Source: Rhodospirillum sp.
Lineage (GTDB): Bacteria > Pseudomonadota > Alphaproteobacteria > Rhodospirillales > Rhodospirillaceae
Reading direction: 5' to 3'
DNA length: 64,000 nucleotides
NCBI GenBank assembly: GCA_021741145.1
Contig: JAIOYK010000019.1
Location: 26,932-90,931, forward strand
Shown here: positions 16,315 through 24,898 of the stretch, one piece after another
Layout: each line of letters starts with the position of its first letter
Numbering within the stretch: the first letter of the stretch is position 1
Made by a program: the position numbers and the translations under genes
The notes under the pieces: model-generated
Databases searched by the model: none
The model's input: only the letters and a program-made list of their open reading frames with translations
What the model was told of the DNA's origin: nothing

Positions 16315-17514
16315 ATGTCCTATTCCCGGTCCAGACGGACCCGCCCGGGCCTCGTTTTATTCGCGCTGGCCATGGGCGGGTTCGCCATCGGCACCACCGA
16401 ATTCGCGACCATGAGCCTGTTGCCCTATTTCTCCGTGGGGTTGGGCATCGACGCGCCGACCGCGGGCCATGTGATCAGCGCCTACGCCCTGGGGGTCGTC
16501 GTCGGGGCTCCGGTCCTCGCGGTGATGGCCGCGCGCTATCCCCGCTGGTTGATCCTGGTGGTCCTCATGGGGTTGTTCGCCTTGGCCAACGGCCTCTCGG
16601 CGTTGGCCCCAACCTATGAATGGATGCTGTTTTTCCGCTTCCTGAGCGGCGTTCCCCATGGGGCCTATTTCGGCGTGGCCTCGCTGGTGGCCGTGTCCGT
16701 CTCGCCACCGGGCAAGCGGGTCCAGGCCGTCTCCCGGGTCATGCTGGGCTTGACCATCGCGACCATCATTGGCGTCCCCGTGGCCAATGCCATCGGCCAA
16801 TGGATCGGTTGGCGCTGGGGCTTTGCCATCGTCGCCCTCCTCTCGATGGCGACGGTCCTTCTGATCGCCCTCCACGCCCCCCGGGACGGGGGCAATCCCT
16901 ACGCCACGCCGCTAAAGGAGCTGGACGCCCTGCGCAACCGGCGGGTCTGGATGGTCCTGGCCATCGGCGCCATCGGCTTTGGCGGCATGTTCGCCGTCTA
17001 CAGCTACCTCGCCTCCACCCTGCTGGAGGTCACGGGCGTGGGCGGCGAAATGATTCCCGTGGTGCTCGCGGTCTTTGGCTTGGGGATGACCTTCGGCCTG
17101 ACGGTCGGATCCTGGGCCGCCGACAAGGCCCTGGCGCCGTCGACGGGTGGGGTCATCCTGTGGAGCATCGGCGCCCTGGCCCTCTACCCCCTGGCCGCGG
17201 GACAGCTCTGGTCCTTGGTGATCGTGGTTTTCCTGATCGGCTGTGGCGGCGCTCTGGGTCCCATGCTGCAGACCCGCCTGATGGACGTGGCCGGAGACGC
17301 CCAGACCCTTGCCGCGGCTTTGAATCACAGTGCCTTCAATACCGCCAACGCCCTGGGACCCTGGCTGGCTGGCATGGCCATCGCCGCGGGATATGGCTGG
17401 ACCTCCACGGGTTGGGTCGGCTGTGCCCTGGCGGTCTGCGGATTGGTCATATGGGTCTTCTCCCTGCTTCTCGATCGCGTTTCACCCCAGGCCCCGGTCC
17501 AGGAAGCCGGTTAG
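16315..17514 (+). CDS. MFS transporter, DHA1 (AraJ/YdhP-like) family
   Basis: This 399-residue major facilitator protein has 12 predicted helices. The N-terminal signature GGFAIGTTEFATMSLLPYFS is typical of the drug/sugar-efflux subgroup that includes AraJ, YdhP and SotB. Helix 4-5 keeps FRFLSGVPHGAYFG. The frame is open well upstream into the activator gene, but the ATG at 16315 starts directly before the first helix and has GGAG about 8 nt upstream. It is 71 bp after the regulator gene and might be cotranscribed. An export role is likely, but the substrate cannot be told. Confidence 0.88.
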   Translation: MSYSRSRRTRPGLVLFALAMGGFAIGTTEFATMSLLPYFSVGLGIDAPTAGHVISAYALGVVVGAPVLAVMAARYPRWLILVVLMGLFALANGLSALAPTYEWMLFFRFLSGVPHGAYFGVASLVAVSVSPPGKRVQAVSRVMLGLTIATIIGVPVANAIGQWIGWRWGFAIVALLSMATVLLIALHAPRDGGNPYATPLKELDALRNRRVWMVLAIGAIGFGGMFAVYSYLASTLLEVTGVGGEMIPVVLAVFGLGMTFGLTVGSWAADKALAPSTGGVILWSIGALALYPLAAGQLWSLVIVVFLIGCGGALGPMLQTRLMDVAGDAQTLAAALNHSAFNTANALGPWLAGMAIAAGYGWTSTGWVGCALAVCGLVIWVFSLLLDRVSPQAPVQEAG

Positions 17515-17529
17515 ACGGCGCCCCCTGGA

Positions 17530-18438
17530 TCACGGCGGATCGACCGCCCCCAGGACAAGAGTCGCCACCAACGGTCGCACCAACACCAAACCATGCCGTA
17601 AGGCAATGGAGGGAGGCTTGGTCCTGGCATGGGCCAAGCCAATGGACCGGGTGATGGGCGGATCGACGATGGACAGCACGCGCACGCCCCGCCCCTCCGG
17701 CGCCTGCCGAGCCACCCGAGGCGAGACAATGGAGCACCCCCGTCCCCGGGCCACCAGGGCGACGATATGGTCCAGGGCGTCGATCTCCAGGGGCACCTGG
17801 GACACCAGCCCCGCGGCGGCGAAGGCGCGTTCCACCTCCGCCCTTAGGCCATGGGGAGCGCCCGGCAGGATCAGGGGCCGGGCCGCGGCCTCCGCGAGCG
17901 TCACCTGGTCGGGCGCCGGATCGCCCCGGGGGACCACGAGGGCCAGGCTTTCCGTCGCCAGGGGCTCCACGGCCAGATCGGCCCCGTCCTCGCCATTGAA
18001 GACCAACCCCAAGTCAATGGTTCCTTCCCGCAACCAGGCGAGGATATGACCAGACAGGCCCTCCACGATGCGGGGACGGACCCGGGGCAGACGCTCACAC
18101 AACAGTTCGACCAGGGGCAGACTCACCATCCGGCCGAGGGACGTGGGGACGCCAATGGACAAATCACCCGACGGGTCATCCCCCAGGGCGCGGATCCGCT
18201 CCGAAAGACCCTCCCACTCGGCGACCATGCGCCGTCCCTCCCGGGCGAGCACGGCCCCCTCCTCCGTCACCGCCACGCCCCGGGGCAGGCGGGACAACAG
18301 GTCCGTGCCCAAGTCCTCCTCCAACCGCCGCAGGCTCTGGGAGAGCGCCGGTTGGGCCACATGCAGGCGCCGCGCCGCCTCCGAGAAGGAGCCCGCGTCC
18401 ACCACCGCCAGAAAGTACCGCATTTGTTTGATGTCCAT
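17530..18438 (-). CDS. LysR-family transcriptional regulator
   Basis: This 302-residue regulator has the usual N-terminal winged helix-turn-helix (MRYFLAVVDAGSFSEAARRLHVAQPALSQ) and a periplasmic-binding-like effector domain. It is divergent from glutaryl-CoA dehydrogenase, with two dyad sequences in the shared 119-bp promoter region. It therefore most likely controls the glutarate genes and itself. It converges on the MFS gene with only 15 bp between the stops. Confidence 0.92.
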   Translation of the reverse strand: MDIKQMRYFLAVVDAGSFSEAARRLHVAQPALSQSLRRLEEDLGTDLLSRLPRGVAVTEEGAVLAREGRRMVAEWEGLSERIRALGDDPSGDLSIGVPTSLGRMVSLPLVELLCERLPRVRPRIVEGLSGHILAWLREGTIDLGLVFNGEDGADLAVEPLATESLALVVPRGDPAPDQVTLAEAAARPLILPGAPHGLRAEVERAFAAAGLVSQVPLEIDALDHIVALVARGRGCSIVSPRVARQAPEGRGVRVLSIVDPPITRSIGLAHARTKPPSIALRHGLVLVRPLVATLVLGAVDPP

Positions 18439-18449
18439 GGGACAAGCAT

Positions 18450-18493
18450 ATCAAGAATTGATGGATCTTATAAGAAAACTGTTTTGGACTTAT
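18450..18493. promoter_or_regulatory. Candidate LysR-regulator operators in the divergent promoter
   Basis: Two dyads lie between the regulator and gcdH. ATCAA-GAA-TTGAT is at 18450-18462. ATAAG-AAAAC-T-GTTTT-GGA-CTTAT is at 18470-18493, a nearly continuous dyad with a 3-bp offset. Paired sites of this kind are usual for LysR proteins, which bind one strong and one weak site. Confidence 0.45.
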
Positions 18494-18557
18494 GGGTTGG
18501 GGCGCGCCACACTGCGCGCCAGTTCGAACTTTCAAGAAACGCAGGGAGCATTCGCCC

Positions 18558-19745
18558 ATGTCCTCCGCCCCGATTTCCAACTGGGACGACATCCTCGACC
18601 TCGATGGCCAATTGTCCGAGGAGGAGCGCCTGATCCGCGACAGCGCCCGGTCCTATTGTCAGGATAAGTTGATGCCCCGGGTGCTGGAGGCCAACCGCCA
18701 CGAAATCTTCCACCGGGAGATCATGACGGAAATGGGCGAGATGGGCCTGCTTGGCCCCACCATCCCCGAGGAATTCGGCGGCCCCGGCGTCAACCACGTC
18801 GCCTATGGCCTGATCGCCCGGGAAGTGGAGCGGGTCGATAGCGGCTATCGGTCGGCCATGAGTGTCCAGTCCTCGCTGGTGATGCACCCCATTTACGCCT
18901 ATGGCTCCGACGAGCAGAAGAAGACATGGCTACCCGTCCTGGCCCGTGGTGAAAAGGTCGGCTGCTTCGGCTTGACCGAGCCCGACCACGGCTCCGACCC
19001 CGGTGGCATGAAGACCCGAGCGCGTAAGACCCCGGGGGGCTACACGCTCACCGGCAACAAGATGTGGATCACCAACAGCCCCATCGCCGATGTCGCCGTG
19101 GTCTGGGCCAAGTCCGAGGCCCACGACGGCAAGATCAAGGGGTTCCTGGTCGAGCGTGGCATGAAGGGGTTCTCGACGCCGAAGATCGAAGGCAAGTTCT
19201 CGCTCCGCGCCTCGATCACCGGCGAGATCGTCCTGGACGGCTGCGAAGTGCCCGAGTCCAACCTGCTGCCCGGCGCGTCCGGGTTGGGCGGCCCCTTCGG
19301 CTGCCTCAACAAGGCCCGGTATGGCATTTCCTGGGGCGCGCTTGGCGCCGCTGAATTCTGCTGGCATGCCGCCCGCCAGTACACCCTGGACCGCCAACAG
19401 TTTGGCCGCCCCTTGGCCCAGACCCAACTGATCCAGAAGAAACTCGCCGACATGATGACCGAGATTTCCCTGGGCTTGCAGGGATCCCTCCAGGTGGGGC
19501 GCCTGCTCGACGCCGGAAAGGCCCAGCCCGAGGCGATTTCGCTGGTGAAGCGCAACAATGCGGGCAAGGCCCTCGATATCGCCCGCATGTCCCGGGACAT
19601 GCATGGCGGCAATGGCGTGGCCGACGAGTTCCATGTGATCCGCCACGCCATGAACCTGGAAGCCGTCAACACCTATGAAGGCACCCACGATATCCACGCC
19701 TTGATCCTCGGTCGGGCGCAGACCGGGTTGCAGGCGTTCCTGTAG
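18558..19745 (+). CDS. gcdH: Glutaryl-CoA dehydrogenase
   Basis: This FAD enzyme oxidises and decarboxylates glutaryl-CoA to crotonyl-CoA in lysine, tryptophan and glutarate breakdown. The 395-residue protein has the acyl-CoA dehydrogenase folds in order. FAD and substrate motifs [16 protein letters not shown] and [23 protein letters not shown] are present, and the catalytic base is the Glu in [17 protein letters not shown]. The SG-like variant EPDHGSDP and the ITNSP motif separate glutaryl-CoA dehydrogenases from short-chain enzymes. The ATG at 18558 has GGGAG about 9 nt upstream. An in-frame start 66 bp earlier gives an untypical N-terminus. Confidence 0.94.
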   Translation: MSSAPISNWDDILDLDGQLSEEERLIRDSARSYCQDKLMPRVLEANRHEIFHREIMTEMGEMGLLGPTIPEEFGGPGVNHVAYGLIAREVERVDSGYRSAMSVQSSLVMHPIYAYGSDEQKKTWLPVLARGEKVGCFGLTEPDHGSDPGGMKTRARKTPGGYTLTGNKMWITNSPIADVAVVWAKSEAHDGKIKGFLVERGMKGFSTPKIEGKFSLRASITGEIVLDGCEVPESNLLPGASGLGGPFGCLNKARYGISWGALGAAEFCWHAARQYTLDRQQFGRPLAQTQLIQKKLADMMTEISLGLQGSLQVGRLLDAGKAQPEAISLVKRNNAGKALDIARMSRDMHGGNGVADEFHVIRHAMNLEAVNTYEGTHDIHALILGRAQTGLQAFL

Positions 19746-19752
19746 GAGGCCT

Positions 19753-19786
19753 TTGGGGGCTCCCGCCCCCAAGCCCATCCGTTTTT
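19753..19786 (+). terminator. Terminator after gcdH
   Basis: An 8-bp stem TTGGGGGC (19753-19760) pairs with GCCCCCAA (19765-19772) over a 4-nt loop. A run of six T follows after a short spacer (19781-19786). Confidence 0.55.
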
Positions 19787-19791
19787 TCATT

Positions 19792-19820
19792 GGTCATTCC
19801 CACGCACGCGGGAATCCAGG
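19792..19820. repeat. REP-like palindrome
   Basis: The core ATTCCC-N8-GGGAAT (19796-19815) with flanking GTC and CCAGG has the form of the short dispersed palindromes found in many proteobacterial genomes. Only one copy is seen in this window, so its repetitive nature is inferred from general knowledge. Confidence 0.4.
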
Positions 19821-19853
19821 GAGAGGCGGTCGTTTCTGAAAAGAAAAATGGAG

Positions 19854-19909
19854 GTTTGGAGGCATCGCCTCCAAACGGGCGTGGGCGGTCGCCCACTGGC
19901 CGAAGGCCA
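19854..19909 (+). repeat. Three back-to-back hairpins upstream of the CoA-transferase gene
   Basis: Perfect stems follow each other almost without gaps: GTTTGGAGGC/GCCTCCAAAC (19854-19876, 3-nt loop), GTGGGCG/CGCCCAC (19881-19896, 2-nt loop) and TGGCC/GGCCA (19897-19909, 3-nt loop). They end 14 bp before the next start codon and could stall or tune transcription and translation of that gene. Confidence 0.6.
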
Positions 19910-19923
19910 CTACGGAGTTTCCC

Positions 19924-21147
19924 ATGTCCCTCCCCCTCACCGGCATCCGCGTCCTCGACCTCTCCCGCATCCTGGCCGGCCCCTGGGCGGGTCAGGCCCT
20001 GGCCGACCTGGGAGCGGAAGTGATCAAGGTGGAGCGGCCCAAGGTGGGTGACGACACCCGGTCCTGGGGACCTCCCTTCCTCAAGGATGACGACGGGCGG
20101 GAGACCACCGACGCCGTCTATTACCTCGCGGCGAACCGGGGCAAGAAGTCCGTCACCATCGACATGGCCCAGCCCAAGGGGCAGGAGTTGATCCGCGCGC
20201 TGGCCAAACGCTCCCATATCGTCCTGGAGAACTTCAAGGTGGGCGGTCTGGCCAAATACGGCCTGGATTACGCCAGCCTGTCGACCCTCAATCCGGCGCT
20301 CGTCTATTGCTCCATCACCGGCTTTGGCCAAACCGGCCCCTATGCGGAGCGGGCGGGTTACGACGCCATGATCCAGGCCATGAGTGGCCTGATGAGCGTC
20401 ACCGGAGAGCCCGACGGCGCGCCGGGCGGTGGCCCCATGAAAGTGGGCCTCGCCGTGACGGATATCCTGACGGGGCTCTACGCGGCGCTTGGCGTGGTGG
20501 CCGCGGCGCGCGACGCGGAAAAGACGGGACAGGGCCGTTATATCGACTTGGCGCTGATGGATACGGCGGTGGCCTGCATGGCCAATCAGGCCATGAACTG
20601 GCTGGGTGGGGGCGTGGTGCCGGGACGCCTGGGCACGGCCCACCCCAACATCGTGCCCTATCAGGCCGTGCCGACCAAGGACGGCCACCTGATGCTGGCC
20701 GTGGGGAACGATGGCCAATTCACCCGCCTTTGCGCCGCCGGAGGGCACCCCGATCTGCCCGAGGATCCCCGCTTCACCCGCAACCGGGACCGGGTAGCCA
20801 ACCGGGAGGCGGTGATGGTGGCTCTGCTGCCCATGATGGCCGAGAAAACCACGGATGAATGGATCGTGGTTCTAGAGAAAGAGGGCGTACCCTGTGGCCC
20901 CATCAACACCCTGGACCGGGTGTTCGAGGACCCCCAGGTGATCGCCCGGGGCCTGCGCCAGGACGCGCCCCATCCGGTCGCGGGCACGGCGCCGACCGTT
21001 CGGAGCCCCCTAAGGATGGAGGGCGACAAAGCCCCCATGCCTCAAGCCCCGCCAACCCTGGGCCAACATACGCGGGATGTGCTCGGCGGCGTTCTCGGCT
21101 TGAATGACGAGACCCTTCAGTCTCTTTCAGATCAAGGAATTATCTGA
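19924..21147 (+). CDS. CaiB/BaiF-type CoA-transferase (probable succinyl-CoA:glutarate CoA-transferase)
   Basis: This 407-residue family III CoA-transferase moves CoA between carboxylic acids. The N-terminus LPLTGIRVLDLSRILAGPWAG and the catalytic Asp region (DLALMDTAVACMANQ) are typical. Because it follows gcdH, glutarate activation with succinyl-CoA is the most economical role. The family is broad and other acids are possible. It has the three-hairpin leader described above and no strong ribosome site. Confidence 0.85.
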   Translation: MSLPLTGIRVLDLSRILAGPWAGQALADLGAEVIKVERPKVGDDTRSWGPPFLKDDDGRETTDAVYYLAANRGKKSVTIDMAQPKGQELIRALAKRSHIVLENFKVGGLAKYGLDYASLSTLNPALVYCSITGFGQTGPYAERAGYDAMIQAMSGLMSVTGEPDGAPGGGPMKVGLAVTDILTGLYAALGVVAAARDAEKTGQGRYIDLALMDTAVACMANQAMNWLGGGVVPGRLGTAHPNIVPYQAVPTKDGHLMLAVGNDGQFTRLCAAGGHPDLPEDPRFTRNRDRVANREAVMVALLPMMAEKTTDEWIVVLEKEGVPCGPINTLDRVFEDPQVIARGLRQDAPHPVAGTAPTVRSPLRMEGDKAPMPQAPPTLGQHTRDVLGGVLGLNDETLQSLSDQGII

Positions 21148-21258
21148 GAACACCGTCTTCCACGCCATTCCCCCTTTCGGGGGATAGCGTCGGCCAGGGG
21201 GGCGCCTCTCCCCAGGTGGCTCCCTGGTCGTTCCAAACGCTCACTGCCTTCGACGGTA

Positions 21259-21474
21259 TTACCGCCGCATCTCCTGGCGCCGCTTCTCGATCACATAGGC
21301 CAGCTTACGGGCGGCGTTCTGCTTCAGGCTAAACAAACCGATCGAGGCTGGCCCCACCATGACGGCCTCTATTCCAGTATCGGCGCAAATGGCGCAGACA
21401 CGCATATAGGCCCCATTGCGCTTGATCTCGTAAAGGATCTCCCGGGGTAAGGGAGGGAGGGGAGGATCGGCCAT
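21259..21474 (-). CDS. Small conserved alphaproteobacterial protein (DUF6898-like)
   Basis: This is a 71-residue soluble protein with an REILYEIKRNGAYMRVCAICADTG start and the pattern VGPASIGLFSLKQNAARKLAYVIEKR. It resembles a small family I know only as a conserved unknown in Alphaproteobacteria, and the DUF number is from memory. The ribosome site (TAGGAC, 8 nt upstream) lies inside the T-run of the terminator that ends the valine operon, so its expression may depend on read-through. Confidence 0.6.
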   Translation of the reverse strand: MADPPLPPLPREILYEIKRNGAYMRVCAICADTGIEAVMVGPASIGLFSLKQNAARKLAYVIEKRRQEMRR

Positions 21475-21483
21475 GGCTCTGTC

Positions 21484-21519
21484 CTAAAAAACGATAGGGG
21501 AGCCCGAACGGGCTCCCCT
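21484..21519 (-). terminator. Rho-independent terminator after the valine operon
   Basis: A perfect 10-bp stem (AGGGGAGCCC at 21496-21505 with GGGCTCCCCT at 21510-21519) has a GAAC loop. On the minus strand it is followed by CGTTTTTT. It ends 28 bp after the 3-hydroxyisobutyrate dehydrogenase gene and 10 bp before the next small gene. Confidence 0.85.
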
Positions 21520-21546
21520 CATATTTGGCATGAAAAAGGGCGAATG

Positions 21547-22440
21547 TCAGGCGTCGCCGTCGATCATTTTAATGATTCCGGAGAAATCCATCCCGCCATT
21601 CCCCGCGTTGCAGAACAGGCTGTAGAGGGATTCCGCGGCCGATCCCAGGGGCGTGGCGGCGTCGACCTGGGCGGCGGCTTCCTGGGCCAGCTTCAGGTCC
21701 TTCAGCATCATCGCCGCGGCGAACCCGGGCTGGTAATCGCGGTTGGCCGGGGTGGTCGGCACCGGGCCGGGAACCGGGCAGTAGCTCGTCATGGACCAGC
21801 TCTGGCCCGAGGCCTTGGAGCTGATGTCGAACAGTTTCTGGGCGTCCAGACCCAGGCGTTTGGCCAGCATGAAGGCCTCGCAGGTGCCCAGCATGGTGAT
21901 GCCCAGCAGCATGTTGTTGCAGATCTTCGCCGCTTGACCGTTTCCGGAGTCTCCGGCATGAACAATGGTGCCGCCCATGATGTCCAGGAAGGGCTTGGCC
22001 GCCGTGAAGGCCTCCTCGGGGCCGCCGACCATGAAGGTCAAGGTTCCAGCCGCCGCGCCCGCGGTGCCGCCGGACACGGGCGCGTCCACCATGGGCAGAC
22101 CCGCCGCCTTGGCCGCCGCCCCCACGGCGCGGGCGCTGGCCACGTCGATGGTCGAGCAATCGATCAGCAGAGTTCCAGCCGACGCGTTTTCGATCACGCC
22201 GCCCTCGCCCTCGTAGACGCCGCGCACATGCTTGCCCGCGGGCAGCATGCTCACGACGACATCGACACATCGAGCCGCCTCGCCCGGGCCGCCCGCCAGC
22301 GTCGCCCCGGCGTCCCCGGCGGCCTTCATGGCATCGGCCGACAGGTCGAAGACCGCGCAGTCATGCCCGGCCTTCAACAGGTTTAACACCATGGGGCCGC
22401 CCATGTTGCCCAGACCGATAAATGCCACCTTCGCCATCAT
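21547..22440 (-). CDS. mmsB: 3-hydroxyisobutyrate dehydrogenase
   Basis: The enzyme oxidises 3-hydroxyisobutyrate to methylmalonate semialdehyde with NAD+, a late step of valine breakdown. The 297-residue protein has the Rossmann motif VAFIGLGNMGGPM, the substrate motif DAPVSGGTAGA and the catalytic Lys in GNGQAAKICNN. The two adjacent ATG codons follow a strong GAGGAGG site. It is the third gene of the operon that begins with the acyl-CoA dehydrogenase. Confidence 0.95.
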   Translation of the reverse strand: MMAKVAFIGLGNMGGPMVLNLLKAGHDCAVFDLSADAMKAAGDAGATLAGGPGEAARCVDVVVSMLPAGKHVRGVYEGEGGVIENASAGTLLIDCSTIDVASARAVGAAAKAAGLPMVDAPVSGGTAGAAAGTLTFMVGGPEEAFTAAKPFLDIMGGTIVHAGDSGNGQAAKICNNMLLGITMLGTCEAFMLAKRLGLDAQKLFDISSKASGQSWSMTSYCPVPGPVPTTPANRDYQPGFAAAMMLKDLKLAQEAAAQVDAATPLGSAAESLYSLFCNAGNGGMDFSGIIKMIDGDA

Positions 22441-22487
22441 TTCCTCCTCGGACTTTTCCGTGTTTATAAAGCGGTGTCTCTGTTTAC

Positions 22488-23552
22488 TTAAATTTCGTCG
22501 AACGTGATTTCATCACCCGGACGGGGCGCGAACAGACCCTCGACGACCGCCACATCCACCTCGGCGAGAGAGGCATTTGACCATTTGGGCGCATTGTCCT
22601 TATCCACCAGAACCGCCCGGATCCCCTCGATGAAATCGAATTGACGGGTGATGCGGGGGGCAACCCGGAACTCCAGCTCCATGCAGGCATCGAAGTCCAG
22701 AGCCGCGCCCGCCATCATCTGTTGAAAGGTCGCCAGGCAAGCAAAGGGAGACTTTGTCAGCAGCAGGGCCTTGGTCTTGGCCGCCCATTCGGTCCCTTCC
22801 GCCTCAAGGCGTTCCAGAATTTGGGCGACGCTTTCCACGTCTCCAAAAACCCGATCGATATCCGCCCGAACCGCGGCCAGGGACGCCATACCGGGATCTT
22901 CGTGGAAGCCCTTGACCACGACCTCCACGTCCGTGGCGTCGGTCGCGTCGCTCTCCCGCAAGGCTCCCTTCAGGGCCTCGAGCTTGTCGGAGGGCACATG
23001 GTATTGGCAGACGCCCACATACAAACTATCCGCGGCCTTCAGTCGTGCGCCCGTGAGCGCCAGATAGAGGCCGATCCCGCCCTCGCAGCGGGGTAGGAAA
23101 TAAGTGCCACCCACGTCGGGGACCATGCCGATCCCCGTTTCGGGCATGGCGAACAGAATCCGCTCCGTCGCCACCCGTAGGGTCCCATGAACGGAGAGGC
23201 CCACCCCGCCGCCCATGGTGATGCCGTCCAGCAGGGCGACATAGGGCTTGGGGTAGGTCTTGATCAGCCGGTTGAGGCGGTATTCCTCCCGGAAGAAGGC
23301 ATCGATGGTCGGCTGGTCGTCCGCCAGGGCGGCATCGTAAACCTTGCGCACATCGCCCCCGGCGCAGAAGGCCTTTTCGCCCGCGCCCTCGATGAGCACC
23401 ATGCGCACCGACGGGTCCCTGGCCCAGGCGCGCATTTGCGGGTCCATGGCCCGGATCTTGGTCAGGTTCAGCGCATTCAGGGCCTTGGGGCGGTTCAGGG
23501 TGATGAGGCCAACGCCATCGGTGACGTCAAACAGGATCTCTTCCTCGGCCAT
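22488..23552 (-). CDS. 3-hydroxyisobutyryl-CoA hydrolase (enoyl-CoA hydratase superfamily)
   Basis: It releases 3-hydroxyisobutyrate from its CoA ester in valine catabolism. The 354-residue length, longer than the ~260 of ordinary enoyl-CoA hydratases, and the motifs EKAFCAGGDVRKVYD, YVALLDGITMGGGVGLSVHG and FAMPETGIGMVPDVGGTY mark the HIBCH subgroup. The position between an acyl-CoA dehydrogenase and mmsB agrees. A clear AAGGGAAGGA ribosome site precedes the ATG. Confidence 0.93.
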   Translation of the reverse strand: MAEEEILFDVTDGVGLITLNRPKALNALNLTKIRAMDPQMRAWARDPSVRMVLIEGAGEKAFCAGGDVRKVYDAALADDQPTIDAFFREEYRLNRLIKTYPKPYVALLDGITMGGGVGLSVHGTLRVATERILFAMPETGIGMVPDVGGTYFLPRCEGGIGLYLALTGARLKAADSLYVGVCQYHVPSDKLEALKGALRESDATDATDVEVVVKGFHEDPGMASLAAVRADIDRVFGDVESVAQILERLEAEGTEWAAKTKALLLTKSPFACLATFQQMMAGAALDFDACMELEFRVAPRITRQFDFIEGIRAVLVDKDNAPKWSNASLAEVDVAVVEGLFAPRPGDEITFDEI

Positions 23553-23587
23553 GGGGGTCCTTCCCTTTGGAATGTGAACTTCGGTGA

Positions 23588-24730
23588 TCAGCCGGAGACG
23601 ATGCGGCGGCCAACGATCACGCGCATGATCTCGTTGGAGCCCTCGAGGATGCGATGGACCCGCAGGTCCCGCAGGATGCGCTCCACCGGATACTCCCGGA
23701 TATAGCCATAGCCGCCGTGCAGTTGCAGGGCCTCGTCGCAGACCTGAAAGCCCACGTCCGTGGCCAGACGCTTGGCCATGGCGCAGAACTGGGTGGCCCG
23801 GGGGTCCTTGGCGTCGAGCAGGGAGGCCGCCTTGTGCAGCAAAAGGCGGGCGCTCTCGAGCTCCGTGGCCATGTCGGCGAGCTTGAACTGGGTCGCCTGG
23901 AACTCGGCGATGGCCTTGCCGAACTGCTTGCGCTCCCGCACATGGGTCAGGGCCGCGTCCATGGCGCCCCGGGCTCCCCCCAGGGAGCAGGCACCGATGT
24001 TCAACCGTCCGCCGTCCAGGCCCATCATGGCGATCTTGAAGCCCTCGCCCTCCGCGCCCAGGCGGTTCGCGACAGGCACGCGGAGGGTATCGAACATCAC
24101 CGCGCAGGTGGGCTGGCTGTTCCAGCCCATTTTGACCTCCTGCTTGCCGAAGGACAGACCCTCCCGGTCCTTCTCGACAACGAAGGTGGAGATGCCCTTC
24201 GGGCCATCCGCGCCGGTCCGTGCCATCACCACATAGATATCGGAGCGCCCGCCGCCGGAAATAAACGCCTTCTGGCCGTTCAGAACATAGTGATCCCCGT
24301 CCCGCTCCGCCCGGGTCCGCAGGGAAGCGGCATCGGACCCCGCCCCCGGCTCCGTCAGGCAGTAGCTGGCGAAATGCTCCATGGAGCAGAGATTCGGCAG
24401 GAATTTTTGCCGCGTGTCCTGGGATCCGAACCGATCGATCATCCAGGAGGCCATGTTGTGGATGGACAGATAGGCCGCCGTCGAGGGGCAGACCGCCGCC
24501 AGTTCCTCGAAGATCAGGGCCGCGTCCAGTCGGGTCAGACCGGAGCCCCCAACGTCATCCCCAACGTATATCCCCGCCAGCCCCAGGGCCGCGGCGGCGC
24601 GCAGGGTGTCCTCGGGGAAAATCTTCTTTTCGTCCCAATCCCCCGCGTGGGGCGCCATTTCATGGGTGGCGAAATCCCGCGCCATGTCCTGGAATTGGAC
24701 CTGCTCCTCGGTGAGTTGGAAATCCACCAC
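23588..24730 (-). CDS. Isobutyryl-CoA dehydrogenase-like acyl-CoA dehydrogenase
   Basis: This 380-residue FAD enzyme is predicted to make methacrylyl-CoA from isobutyryl-CoA. It has the FAD motif YCLTEPGAGSDAASL, the substrate loop FISGGGRSDIYVVMART and the catalytic Glu in RILEGSNEIMRVIVGR. The start is one of two consecutive GTG codons after GGGGAGA. It heads the operon with the hydrolase (35 bp away) and mmsB. The gene for the hydratase step and mmsA are not in the window. Confidence 0.92.
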   Translation of the reverse strand: MVDFQLTEEQVQFQDMARDFATHEMAPHAGDWDEKKIFPEDTLRAAAALGLAGIYVGDDVGGSGLTRLDAALIFEELAAVCPSTAAYLSIHNMASWMIDRFGSQDTRQKFLPNLCSMEHFASYCLTEPGAGSDAASLRTRAERDGDHYVLNGQKAFISGGGRSDIYVVMARTGADGPKGISTFVVEKDREGLSFGKQEVKMGWNSQPTCAVMFDTLRVPVANRLGAEGEGFKIAMMGLDGGRLNIGACSLGGARGAMDAALTHVRERKQFGKAIAEFQATQFKLADMATELESARLLLHKAASLLDAKDPRATQFCAMAKRLATDVGFQVCDEALQLHGGYGYIREYPVERILRDLRVHRILEGSNEIMRVIVGRRIVSG

Positions 24731-24786
24731 CGTTCTCCCCTATCCAATCTTTTTCGTTTCCCGACCTTTGGCCGATGATTGCATGG

Positions 24787-24792
24787 ACTATA
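24787..24792 (-). promoter_or_regulatory. Possible -10 element of the valine operon
   Basis: On the minus strand TATAGT lies about 60 bp upstream of the GTG start of the acyl-CoA dehydrogenase. No good -35 accompanies it, which suggests an activator. The dyad at 24825-24838 would be centred near -51. Confidence 0.3.
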
Positions 24793-24824
24793 ACGTCGCC
24801 CCCCCTTGGGCGGAAGGCCCTTAC

Positions 24825-24838
24825 TGACGTTTACGTCA
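24825..24838. promoter_or_regulatory. Perfect dyad TGACGT-TT-ACGTCA, candidate operator
   Basis: The 6-bp arms are perfectly complementary around a 2-bp centre. It lies in the divergent region between the valine operon and metY. The ACGT-core sequence resembles sites of MerR-type (LiuR-like) regulators of branched-chain amino acid catabolism as I recall them. The regulator is not in the window. Confidence 0.5.
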
Positions 24839-24852
24839 AGACACCCCCTGTG

Positions 24853-24898
24853 GTGAAATGCTACTACACGATATTCGTGTTTTTTTTTATAATTTCAC
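24853..24898 (+). promoter_or_regulatory. Hairpin-terminator with an enclosing alternative stem in the metY leader
   Basis: ACACGA (24866-24871) pairs with TCGTGT (24875-24880) and is followed by eight more T, an intrinsic terminator. GTGAAAT at 24853-24859 can pair with ATTTCAC at 24892-24898 around it. There is no upstream gene on this strand for it to terminate, so attenuation of metY is a reasonable reading. It does not match the SAM-II riboswitch I know from alphaproteobacterial met genes. Confidence 0.5.
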
